A stretch of 49,387 bases of DNA, taken from Bacteroidaceae bacterium (lineage in GTDB: Bacteria > Bacteroidota > Bacteroidia > Bacteroidales > Bacteroidaceae). The position numbers were made by a program, and so were the translations under genes. Where the stretch lies: positions 1 through 49,387 of the forward strand of contig JAFYQK010000008.1 in NCBI GenBank assembly GCA_017547165.1, given 5' to 3'. Below the pieces are notes generated by a model that did no database searches, had not been told where the DNA came from, and saw only the letters and a list, made by a program, of their open reading frames with translations. This document shows, piece after piece, positions 18,106 to 25,658 of the stretch; position 1 is the stretch's first letter; every line of letters begins with the position of its first letter.

Positions 18106-18113
18106 CAAAGATA
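18106..18113 (-). promoter_or_regulatory. Promoter of rarA, close to the start codon
   Basis: On the minus strand TATCTTTG ends only 8 bp before the rarA ATG. Because transcription starts a few bases beyond the -7 box, the mRNA would have almost no leader. Confidence 0.65.
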
Positions 18114-18287
18114 GCAAAATTAGGACATATTACGGGCACATGGCAAAAGAATTTGACCACACCCAAGGAAAAAGCAACAGTTGCAACACCCTTTGGCGTA
18201 TGTTTTGCATGATTTTTACTAAATTTGTATTTGGATAATTCTATTCTACCCCCAATAAAACACACTATCCATAGCAGAAACCAGCCA

Positions 18288-19160
18288 ATGACCTTGTCTA
18301 TACTGATACCATCATACAACTGGGATTGCACATCACTTGTGTACGATCTCCTTGAACAGATTCCCCAGGATGCGGAAATCATCGTGGGCAATGACAAAAG
18401 CACCTCGGAGGAAGCAATTAAGGCCTTCCAGAAGATAGCAAGCATGAAGCAATGCCGTGTCTACGAACCCAGCGAAAACCTTGGGCGCTCGCGCATACGC
18501 AACAGGCTCTTCGAACTCTCTAAGGGAGAATGGGTGCTTTTCATTGATTGCGACACAAAAATAGACAGTCCTGACTTTATACGCAATTACCTGAAGGCCA
18601 TAGAGGAACATCCTGCCGACATTTACTACGGAGGAATGAAGAACACCACGGAATGCCCCAAGGGGTGTGAACTCAGATGGACGTACGAAAAAGAAGCATC
18701 AAAACGACTTACATCCGAATACCGCCAAGCCCACCCCTTTGATTCCATGACTACGGTGAACTTCATGATCAGGCGCGATGCCTTCGTACATACAGGCTTT
18801 GACGAGAGCATAAGGAGATACGGTCACGAAGACACTCTGCTCTTTGCCAACCTTGAACGTCTGGGCAAAAGCGTCTTCCACCTAGAAAACCACATCATTC
18901 ACCTGGACATAGACACCAACCGGAAATTCCTTGCCAAGACACGCGAGTCGCTTCGTACCCTGCATTCTCTGCCTGATGACATACGTCCCAAGACCCGCAT
19001 GACGGAGATACACCGACTGCTCTGCAAATACCACCTGCACCGTGCCTTTGCTCTCCTGCACATATTCCTGCTACCCATCACCCGCAGAATCCTGTGTTCA
19101 CGTTTCGTCTCACTCCGCCTCTTCCAATTCTACAAACTGGGCTACTATTGCGGACTTTGA
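18288..19160 (+). CDS. Family 2 glycosyltransferase
   Basis: The chosen ATG gives a 290-residue protein beginning MTLSILIPSYNWD, a standard GT2 first strand. EIIVGNDKSTSEE is the second strand with its nucleotide-contacting Asp, LGRSRIRNRL follows, and WVLFIDCDTKI contains the DxD-like metal site (about residues 97-107). The acceptor-side region contains GHEDTLLFANLERLG with the ED pair expected for the catalytic base. A basic, hydrophobic C-terminus (residues 245-290) may attach it to the membrane. It would transfer a sugar from a nucleotide-sugar during glycan synthesis; donor and acceptor are unknown. It is divergent from rarA. Confidence 0.88.
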   Translation: MTLSILIPSYNWDCTSLVYDLLEQIPQDAEIIVGNDKSTSEEAIKAFQKIASMKQCRVYEPSENLGRSRIRNRLFELSKGEWVLFIDCDTKIDSPDFIRNYLKAIEEHPADIYYGGMKNTTECPKGCELRWTYEKEASKRLTSEYRQAHPFDSMTTVNFMIRRDAFVHTGFDESIRRYGHEDTLLFANLERLGKSVFHLENHIIHLDIDTNRKFLAKTRESLRTLHSLPDDIRPKTRMTEIHRLLCKYHLHRAFALLHIFLLPITRRILCSRFVSLRLFQFYKLGYYCGL

Positions 19161-19197
19161 GGGTAACGCTGAATGTTTAGAAGGCAAGAAAAAGAAG

Positions 19198-19242
19198 AAA
19201 CGGTGAGCAGATTAGTTTTCGTTCATCGTTCACCGTTTTCCA
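19198..19242 (+). terminator. Probable terminator after the glycosyltransferase
   Basis: AAACGGTGA (19198-19206) pairs with TCACCGTTT (19230-19238), followed by TCC. The loop is long (23 nt) and the T-tract short, so it is a weaker candidate than others in the window. Confidence 0.5.
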
Positions 19243-19326
19243 AAATCCATTGGGTTATTTCCCAGCACACAGTTCCGTCCTTCGGACAAGGTAAATGAGA
19301 GGGAGTCACTACCCCACTCTGTACCA

Positions 19327-20616
19327 TCATTTTTTCTCCAATGCCTCTCTAATCTGAGGCACGGCACATTTGATGAGCGTGTCCTCGTTGTGCACATCAT
19401 ATTCCATCACGGCATTCTGTAGCGCAGGCATGGCCACATTGAGCAGTTCCTGTATGCTGGCACCCTTGTGTCTGTATTGGTTTGCCAGATTGGTGACGAA
19501 GCGGGCATTTGACCACAACAACAGGTTCATTGCCTCTTCATCGCCCTGTTGTGCCTTTTCCACCAAAGCCTGCTCCTCATCGCATGAGAGCAGCTCTGCC
19601 CTGCCAATCATCAGCAGGTATTCATCAATATCGAATGGTTCTTTCTTCAGGTATTCAATAACGTTAAATGCATTCATGTCTTCTGTATTATGGTGCATAA
19701 GTTCTTTGTTATCCTGTTCACGTCGCCGTGTGACACTTTTAGTTATTACAAGTTTCCTTATTCTGCTGGTTGGCCTTTCCAGTTCACCTGCCCTATACTT
19801 CAAGAGCAGAGTTTTGTGAATCTCTTCCATTCGCTCAAGTTCGTCTTTGGGTCTATTTTCAAGCAGGGAGTCATTAACGATTTCTTCCTCTGAGGACATC
19901 GCCTCTTCCTGTTCAGCAGAGATAACTTCCCTGATGAACTTGGCCACACACTCGGGAGCATCGGGCGAGAAGGAGTTCTCGGCTGGCATGATGTGTGCAG
20001 GGCCGAAGTTGTTGACATAGTCAGCATAGGTGGACGAATCAACATCTGCACTGAAGAACAGGGTCTCAGCATTCCGTATGCCCTGGCGGTAGATCTCGTC
20101 CTCCATCTGCCGGTATTCCGTCTGCATCTGGCGTGTGAGGGTGAGATATTCTGGCTTACCAAGACTGGGCAGTTCTATGCGCGTCTTGAACTGTTTAGGG
20201 GGCAACATGTTGGCAATCATGGTGCTGGTGCTGAAATAGGGGGTTATGAGCACCTTCTTTATCTTGCCTATATCTCTGGCATGCATGGCATCTGAAAGAG
20301 CTCTGACATCTATGGGAGTGTCGATGCCATAGTTATGTTTAGCGCTTTTGAAGCAGGCTATGGTGGCTGCCGTGCTGCATGCCACTATCAGGTCGGGCCT
20401 GAGAGTATCAATCATGCACAGATGTGCAACATGGTCCACTGCGTTGCGTGGTCCTTTGGGAAGGGGATAGTACATGCAATGGTATTCTTCACCCAGAATT
20501 TTCACAAGGGATGTGAGAAGCAGGTCCTCGGTGCCCGTAAACAGATCGTCCAGAAAGAGGATGTGCTTGCGCTCGTCTCTCGTATTGGATACGTAATCGG
20601 AAAGAGGTAATCTCAT
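19327..20616 (-). CDS. Degenerate YqiA-like hydrolase domain fused to a sigma-70 region 2-like domain
   Basis: I do not know a named family for this 429-residue protein. Residues 17-230 align by eye with the neighbouring YqiA-like hydrolase: KHILFLDDLFTGTED, DLIVACSTAATIAC, KKVLITPYFST, ETLFFSADVDSS and IMPAENSFSPDA match its strands in order. The nucleophile elbow GxSxG has become A79-C-S81-T-A83, and the catalytic His is Asn 214. Residues 343-429 (LLSCDEEQALVEKAQQGDEE, ARFVTNLANQYRHKG, IQELLNVAMPALQNAVMEYD) resemble sigma-70 regions 1.2 to 2.4, but there is no region 3 or 4. A charged linker (about 238-340) joins the halves. It lies 88 bp downstream of the hydrolase gene. Function unknown; a regulatory protein is the likeliest reading. 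Confidence 0.75.
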   Translation of the reverse strand: MRLPLSDYVSNTRDERKHILFLDDLFTGTEDLLLTSLVKILGEEYHCMYYPLPKGPRNAVDHVAHLCMIDTLRPDLIVACSTAATIACFKSAKHNYGIDTPIDVRALSDAMHARDIGKIKKVLITPYFSTSTMIANMLPPKQFKTRIELPSLGKPEYLTLTRQMQTEYRQMEDEIYRQGIRNAETLFFSADVDSSTYADYVNNFGPAHIMPAENSFSPDAPECVAKFIREVISAEQEEAMSSEEEIVNDSLLENRPKDELERMEEIHKTLLLKYRAGELERPTSRIRKLVITKSVTRRREQDNKELMHHNTEDMNAFNVIEYLKKEPFDIDEYLLMIGRAELLSCDEEQALVEKAQQGDEEAMNLLLWSNARFVTNLANQYRHKGASIQELLNVAMPALQNAVMEYDVHNEDTLIKCAVPQIREALEKK

Positions 20617-20704
20617 AAGTTGTCTAAAACGAATTGGCGGGAATCGCCGTTAAAGAACGTATATAGGTGGGTTCTGAAAATTTGTTTATGTCAGGTTCTA
20701 TAAG

Positions 20705-21265
20705 CTACAAGTGATTCTGTGAATTAATGAACTGAGGGTTCTTGTCTATCCAGCCGACAATCTCCCTTGCCCCCTCCTCCGAGAGGGGATGGCCGGAGGG
20801 GATGCGGTGGCACTGCTCCTGAGGATAGTGTCGAAGGAAATGGGCTATGTACTTCTCGCCAAAGAGTTCGTCGCGGTCGCCAAAGAAGGCATGCACCATG
20901 GGGCGGTCCTCCTCTGTGATGTGCTCCTGTACCCAATGGTCGTAGGGGGCATAGGTGCGTACAATCTCGTGGGGCACGTCTATCAGTGGGAGTTCCTCGC
21001 CGGGATACCAGCAGGGGTTAACGACTATGCGGGGTATTCCGCTGAGCGTGAGCGTGATGAACGCTCCCAGCGAACTGCCCACGACAAGGTCTATGCCGTG
21101 CTCACGGATGTAGCCGAGTATCTCTTGACGAGCCTTGGCAAAGTCCGCCTGCGTGTAAGTGAACGACTCAACCATGCAGCCCTCGGGCACCAGACGCCTG
21201 AGCATGGTGCAGGTGCTCCCCTGGGCACTTCCGCCATAGCCATATATGTATAGGATCTTCTTCAT
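20705..21265 (-). CDS. YqiA/YcfP-like alpha/beta hydrolase
   Basis: The 186-residue protein is a small esterase-type hydrolase of the YqiA/UPF0227 group. It starts MKKILYIYGYGGSAQG, where GYGG forms the oxyanion region. The nucleophile elbow is VVGSSLGAF with Ser 65. FFGDRDELFG supplies the acid Asp 132 and IPSGHPLSEEG the His 159, so the triad is complete. The NPCWYPGEELP segment is also typical. A GTG at 21277 is an alternative start; the ATG at 21265 fits better. The family hydrolyses ester bonds in vitro, with natural substrates unknown. It is 17 bp downstream of a membrane protein gene and upstream of the fusion protein that carries a dead copy of this fold. Confidence 0.88.
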   Translation of the reverse strand: MKKILYIYGYGGSAQGSTCTMLRRLVPEGCMVESFTYTQADFAKARQEILGYIREHGIDLVVGSSLGAFITLTLSGIPRIVVNPCWYPGEELPLIDVPHEIVRTYAPYDHWVQEHITEEDRPMVHAFFGDRDELFGEKYIAHFLRHYPQEQCHRIPSGHPLSEEGAREIVGWIDKNPQFINSQNHL

Positions 21266-21282
21266 ATACTTTACCACAAAAA

Positions 21283-21861
21283 CTACATGGTCAATGAACT
21301 CACATAATCAAAGAATGTAACCACCGGCAGGATTATTATCGTGGCCATGCTCCAGCACTTGGCATAGATGTAGAGCACCTCCACGGCACGCCATTCTACG
21401 GACAAGGAGGAATGCTCCTCGGTGTCGATGGAGAGGAGACTCTTTCCCGTCCCCGACAGGTCGTAGCACCCGGTGGGTATGAGGGGTATGAAGAACAGGG
21501 ACAGGAACGAGTAACTGACGCTTGGCCACGAGGGGCACATGTGAAAGCGTCCGAATAGCACATTGCCGCATCCCAGTGCCGAGGAGAATGTGCGATGGCA
21601 GTAGAAGGTCTCCTGATGAGGGCGCACAAGGGATGCCGTGCGCCACAACTGGGGGTACACCACCCACTTGCACAGGAGGTAAATCGCGGCGGCCACACAG
21701 AACGCCGTAAAGCGTGTGGTGCCAACGTATCCCCATTGCACGGCCAGGTACACTACCGCCGCTATAAACAACAAGGCACACAGGGAAAGGAACAGCATCC
21801 CCCCCCCTTTCAACCTCTCCTCCCTCTCTATCTGCTCATTATAACTTGCTACATCCAGCAT
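21283..21861 (-). CDS. Hypothetical membrane protein
   Basis: I do not recognise this 192-residue protein. After a charged N-terminus (EQIEREERLKGG) there are two adjacent hydrophobic segments (about residues 21-43 and 49-66). Another follows at about 117-132 and one near the C-terminus (about 168-186), so it is an integral membrane protein, with a cysteine- and aromatic-rich part between (YCHRTFSSALGCGNVLFGRF). It sits 17 bp upstream of the YqiA-like hydrolase gene on the same strand and could share its transcript. No catalytic motif is visible. Confidence 0.65.
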   Translation of the reverse strand: MLDVASYNEQIEREERLKGGGMLFLSLCALLFIAAVVYLAVQWGYVGTTRFTAFCVAAAIYLLCKWVVYPQLWRTASLVRPHQETFYCHRTFSSALGCGNVLFGRFHMCPSWPSVSYSFLSLFFIPLIPTGCYDLSGTGKSLLSIDTEEHSSLSVEWRAVEVLYIYAKCWSMATIIILPVVTFFDYVSSLTM

Positions 21862-21920
21862 ATTGCATTGTCTCCTTTCTTGTTGTATTCTTTGTTAATG
21901 TGTTTTTTGTTTGCCGCCCC

Positions 21921-22358
21921 TTATTCAAACGGCCAGGGCACCATGTCCTCCACATCCTCGTCCACCTCTATGTCGATGCCGGGGAAGCACTGAAGCAGGG
22001 CATCGCGCAAATCCTGTTCGTCTTTCATCTCCACACGCATGACCACACATTCGGGGTCCTCGGTGTTAAGGCCTTTACGGGGTCGTTGGCATTTCCTTCT
22101 GTACTGCAGATTTTGTTCTCGACGACTATCGGCAAGTACCACTGCTGTTCTTGGTCGTTATCGTCCATAACGGTGAGGGCAAGCAACATCCAGATGCCGA
22201 AACGATTATTGGCATCCCTTTTGAATGCACCCTTGCCGTCCACCTCGACAATGTTTATGAAATCGTCTGTAGCCCCCTTAGTACGCATTCAGTTTCTGAT
22301 AAGCAGTGGTCTTGTATAGGTTCAAGACTTGTTCTTCGATTATATTTGCTACATTCAT
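21921..22358 (-). pseudogene. Broken relative of the neighbouring PD-(D/E)XK nuclease gene
   Basis: Three frames on the minus strand together look like the ruin of one or two genes. MNVANIIEEQVLNLYKTTAY starts at 22358 and stops at 22278. A second frame (22288-22025) reads TKGATDDFINIVEV and later LPIVVENKI, the ENK motif seen in both intact neighbours. A third frame (22142-21921) ends ALLQCFPGIDIEVDEDVED, which resembles the end LEQGFPGIEVETEKE of the Sel1-like protein at 24457-25515. The N-terminal nuclease section before the ENK strand is mostly missing. I infer an internal deletion plus at least two frameshifts, possibly with a fusion of two neighbouring gene types. Confidence 0.65.
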
Positions 22359-22365
22359 AATATAT

Positions 22366-23766
22366 TTATACATTATATGCACCAAACTCATTGACCAACA
22401 TCCTGCACAAATAGTTGTTCAGCTTATTCAAATAGATACTTTTCAGAAGTTCCTTCAACTCCGCCTCCTTCATCTGTGCAATGGGGTTGGGTGTCTCTAT
22501 CCTGTAACGTAGGACTGTCCTCGTGCCATCCTTGCCCAAGTCTGCCGACTGGGGCAGCATGACAGATTTACTTCTCAGATGCTCGCGCCACTTGTTGGCC
22601 AAGGCCACGTTGCGCTCTACATGAAGTTCTAGGGTGTATTCCGTGTCCGTAAACATCTTTGCAGTACTCACAGGTATCCATTCCCAATGAGCAGATTCCC
22701 ATTCGTTGCCCAGCCGTACCTGCAGGAAACCATTGTCTCCGCCAACTCCACGGTGCGTTACTGTCCACCGTACACCGCCGTGCTTCTTCAGTTCCCCTTT
22801 CCAGTGTTCGTTCAGCAGGGTTGCGGTGCTTTCTTCAAATACGCCGAAAGCCAATTGCTCCAACTTCTGAATCACCTTCCTGACAATGGCATACAGATTG
22901 TCCACAACGTGCATGTCTTCTGCGCTTCCATTGGCTATATCTTCGCGCATTTGGTTTCTCACCTCTGCCACGGCTTTGCGGAAGGCATACAGGGTGTTGC
23001 ACTGCTCCATGGTCACCTTCTTCAGATTGTGATGACCTATCACGGAGTTGCACAACTTGTCCATTCGCTGATTGTCGGAGTTGTCCTCTGCGAACAAGTC
23101 CTTTTCCAGGGACTCCACATAAGAGCGAACCACACTGGTCAACGCTTCGGGATAGATTCGTGCCTCGAGGATATCGCTCTTCAGCCAGTTTATGATGTCA
23201 CTGTTGTAGGCAAGCGGCACAAAGCGGCGGCCAATGTCTGTGCCAGCATCGCAACCATAACTCTGCTCCTCAACCTCCTTGCTGCCGTCGCCCGTCATGT
23301 AGAACACCCACACGTTGTTCACATCCACACCTTCGTCCTTTGTCATGTGCTCGATGTAGCGGGAAATCTGATTTGGCTGGTCAGGTGCATCGTAGATCTT
23401 GTTTTCCACGATGACTGCTATGCGCCTATTATTGGCGGTAAAGGTGATGAGACCGTCTATGAAACTATTTGCCGTGTCGTTCTTGTAGCGTGGATTGAAC
23501 AGGATGTTCACATCCGAGATGTTCTGGTAATGAATCATCTTGTCGCGTCCTTTGGCAAAGCGGTTCAGGAAACTATTGAGCAAAGCATATCTTCCGGAAG
23601 CATCCCAGTACCGCATCAGTGCCAGGAACATCTTGGTATGTTCGTTCTCGCTCATCTTCCATGCTGTAAAGAGGTTGTAAGGGTTCTGGACCTTGCTTGC
23701 ACGGTGGCTGGAACCTTCAATGAGTTCAGCCACTTCCTTAATCTTCTGTACTGTCCAGTTTGTCAT
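22366..23766 (-). CDS. PD-(D/E)XK nuclease-superfamily protein
   Basis: The 466-residue protein shows the core of the PD-(D/E)XK_4-type family. SENEHTKMFLALM (about residues 39-51) is the N-terminal helix with its Glu, FIDGLI contains Asp 104, and AVIVENKIYDAPDQPNQ gives Glu 121 and Lys 123 of the ENK motif with a Gln shortly after. These residues bind the metal in family nucleases. The remaining 300 residues are mixed helical and strand sequence without a known domain; the region near NGFLQVRLGNEWESAHWEW looks like a beta sheet. Biological role unknown; relatives are often found in defence or mobile regions. It begins 59 bp from the next gene, and its stop lies 8 bp from the remains of a relative. 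Confidence 0.82.
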   Translation of the reverse strand: MTNWTVQKIKEVAELIEGSSHRASKVQNPYNLFTAWKMSENEHTKMFLALMRYWDASGRYALLNSFLNRFAKGRDKMIHYQNISDVNILFNPRYKNDTANSFIDGLITFTANNRRIAVIVENKIYDAPDQPNQISRYIEHMTKDEGVDVNNVWVFYMTGDGSKEVEEQSYGCDAGTDIGRRFVPLAYNSDIINWLKSDILEARIYPEALTSVVRSYVESLEKDLFAEDNSDNQRMDKLCNSVIGHHNLKKVTMEQCNTLYAFRKAVAEVRNQMREDIANGSAEDMHVVDNLYAIVRKVIQKLEQLAFGVFEESTATLLNEHWKGELKKHGGVRWTVTHRGVGGDNGFLQVRLGNEWESAHWEWIPVSTAKMFTDTEYTLELHVERNVALANKWREHLRSKSVMLPQSADLGKDGTRTVLRYRIETPNPIAQMKEAELKELLKSIYLNKLNNYLCRMLVNEFGAYNV

Positions 23767-23825
23767 AATATGCTTTTATTATTTGGGGGTAGGTAATGTT
23801 TGATGACAGTTTCTAAATGCCTCAG

Positions 23826-24374
23826 TTAGTTTGACTTTTCCTTTATCAGATGATGTACTGACTGGGGAAGCAATTGTTTGAAATGCTCCTCTGTTCCTGG
23901 TGCCACATATATGCCACGCATCCGGTTAACGAATTTTTCGCTCTCCATCTTTTCGATTAGGGCAGGACTCACAGTGATGAGAGTGGAGGGCAGATGCAGT
24001 TCGCGCAAAGTAAGTGTGTCTATCTTGTCGAGTCGCAGTTCGGTTACGCCCTCAGGAACTTCCAATGCCTTACAATGGAATAATTGCCCCCACTCTATCA
24101 CTCTTTCTACACTCTTGGTGATGGTGCGGTAATTTACGCAGCCACGGCGGACTATCGTTGAATTTCTTTTTGCAATGTAGAAATACGTATAGTCGTCTTC
24201 CTGCGCCTCTTTGTATACATCAGTGAAATCAAGGCTAAAGTAAGGGCATGAACCCTCCTCGTTGTGGACTACAGCTTCCGTGTTCAGACAGAAGTTGATA
24301 AAAGACTCGTCCGAGTCAAAATAGATAGCCTTTTTAAGAGGTCGTGTAGCACTTGAATATACCATTTTCGCCAT
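23826..24374 (-). CDS. Hypothetical protein with LRR_5/BspA-like tail
   Basis: This 182-residue protein is not recognised as a whole. Its C-terminal third (GVTELRLDKIDTLTLRELHL, PSTLITVSPALIEKM, GIYVAPGTEEHFKQLLP) has the rhythm of BspA-type leucine-rich repeats, including the characteristic final IYV-x-PGTxExFKxLLP segment. The N-terminal part (residues 1-85) has no clear family; YFYIAKRNSTIVRRGCVN may be a beta hairpin. No signal peptide is seen, so unlike surface BspA proteins it is probably cytoplasmic. It lies between the nuclease-like gene and the Sel1-like gene on the same strand. The LRR reading is an inference from a short region. Confidence 0.6.
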   Translation of the reverse strand: MAKMVYSSATRPLKKAIYFDSDESFINFCLNTEAVVHNEEGSCPYFSLDFTDVYKEAQEDDYTYFYIAKRNSTIVRRGCVNYRTITKSVERVIEWGQLFHCKALEVPEGVTELRLDKIDTLTLRELHLPSTLITVSPALIEKMESEKFVNRMRGIYVAPGTEEHFKQLLPQSVHHLIKEKSN

Positions 24375-24456
24375 ATTTCCATCTGTGATCCCCTTTACAT
24401 CACGAGGTTTTATAATATTATTAGACTTGTTGTTTTCTTCTGTTAATTTTCTTCTC

Positions 24457-25515
24457 TTACTCCTTCTCTGTCTCCACCTCTATACCAGGGAAACCCTGTT
24501 CGAGGACATGGGGCCATACATACGTCTGTTCCACCTCCATGGTGAGGGAAAGGGTGCCGTCGGGCTGGTCTTCCATGAACAGGAGGTTGCCCCAGTAATT
24601 CGGTGCCTTGGACTTTATTCCCAAGAGTACCTGTAGCAGTATGGGGGTGGGCACATAGCGACCGAACTCGTTGCCGGGCATGCCGTACTTTTCAGTCAGC
24701 TTGTCTATGGTAGCCCTTACCTTGTCCAGCACCTGGGCAGGTCCAGACAGACTATAATGGCAGGTTAGTGAACATCTCTCATAGTCTTCCCAATCCTTCT
24801 CGTCAAAATCCTCCATAGGGTTGCCCCATAGCATGAAGGTCTCGTCGCCCGTGGCGTGCTTTATCTCCTGTGCCTTGGCATAGTACTCCCTGGCCTTGGC
24901 TATGTCTATATAGTAGCCGCAATGCTCCTCGCCATAGTAGTACGCATCGCCCAACACCTCGCATATCCAGCCGTAGAGGGGTGAAAGTCCGAGTTCGTAG
25001 GCAGGGACTTGCTCCTCCATCTGCCTTTTCTTCTTCTCCACGATGGCCATCTCGTTGAACGGGGTTGCGTCCACCCAGTCAACCACCATGCGCACATCGG
25101 CATCTGGCAGGTCGGCGGCGCAGATCTTGCCGTACAATGCCCGGGCCTCGTTCTTGTCCCTCTCAAACCATGAGGTACCTTCAACCAACTCCGTACGCTC
25201 TATGACCACCTCTTCGCCCGTGTCTTCGTCCGTGAACAGTTCGTCATAGTAACGGTATTTCTCCCTGTACATGCCTGCCAGAACTATGCAGTCGGCCTTT
25301 AGGTTGTCCAGGGCAAGGAGCCATTGCTTGTCCTCCGCCTCCAGCATGTCGAGGAACTTGCCTTGAAGGTCACCGTCCTCCAGCAGGGCATTCAGCACCT
25401 GGGAGGCCAAATCCTTGTTTCCCTGGCGCACCTGGCCAAGCATGGCAGCAAACTCGTCAACTCGCATCTGCTGTGCGTCCCTGTGCTGAGTCTCTTGAAT
25501 ATTGTTCTCTTCCAT
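24457..25515 (-). CDS. Hypothetical protein with Sel1-like repeat
   Basis: The 352-residue protein begins MEENNIQETQ. An upstream in-frame start is open to 25557, but the ATG at 25515 is preferred because it precedes the first sensible acidic sequence. The middle section, LYGWICEVLGDAYYYGEE then DIAKAREYYAKAQEIKHATG (about residues 185-230), resembles one Sel1-like (TPR-type) helical hairpin, normally a protein-protein contact module. The C-terminal part (residues 245-352) contains KAPNYWGNLLFMEDQPDGTL and ends LEQGFPGIEVETEKE, a tail also found in the pseudogene at 21921-22358. It is very acidic. Function unknown; it may be an accessory or immunity-type partner of the nuclease-like proteins. 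Confidence 0.6.
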   Translation of the reverse strand: MEENNIQETQHRDAQQMRVDEFAAMLGQVRQGNKDLASQVLNALLEDGDLQGKFLDMLEAEDKQWLLALDNLKADCIVLAGMYREKYRYYDELFTDEDTGEEVVIERTELVEGTSWFERDKNEARALYGKICAADLPDADVRMVVDWVDATPFNEMAIVEKKKRQMEEQVPAYELGLSPLYGWICEVLGDAYYYGEEHCGYYIDIAKAREYYAKAQEIKHATGDETFMLWGNPMEDFDEKDWEDYERCSLTCHYSLSGPAQVLDKVRATIDKLTEKYGMPGNEFGRYVPTPILLQVLLGIKSKAPNYWGNLLFMEDQPDGTLSLTMEVEQTYVWPHVLEQGFPGIEVETEKE

Positions 25516-25578
25516 ATCTTGATGTTTTTTTGGTAACGAAGTTGTTCGTGCTCTCACGCATATATATAATATAGCAAC

Positions 25579-25598
25579 TTTTTGAAAAATTTCAAAAA
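25579..25598. promoter_or_regulatory. 20-bp palindrome between two accessory genes
   Basis: TTTTTGAAA and TTTCAAAAA form an inverted repeat with a 2-bp centre, flanked on both sides by CAACTT (at about 25575 and 25605). It lies 63 bp before the Sel1-like gene and 60 bp after the stop of the second nuclease-like gene. It may be an operator or a weak terminator. Confidence 0.4.
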
Positions 25599-25658
25599 TC
25601 GGGGCAACTTTTTTTTCGAATGGGGAAGAAATACATGATAAAGTCCCATAGATTCAAC

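Noticed and set aside
18098-18445. N-terminal extension of rarA by about 116 codons
   Set aside because: It would contain the promoter and overlaps the divergent glycosyltransferase start; the sequence has no RarA similarity.
22687-23796. A 369-codon plus-strand frame opposite the nuclease-like gene
   Set aside because: It is the antisense of the 466-residue protein, which has the ENK motif and a paralogue nearby.
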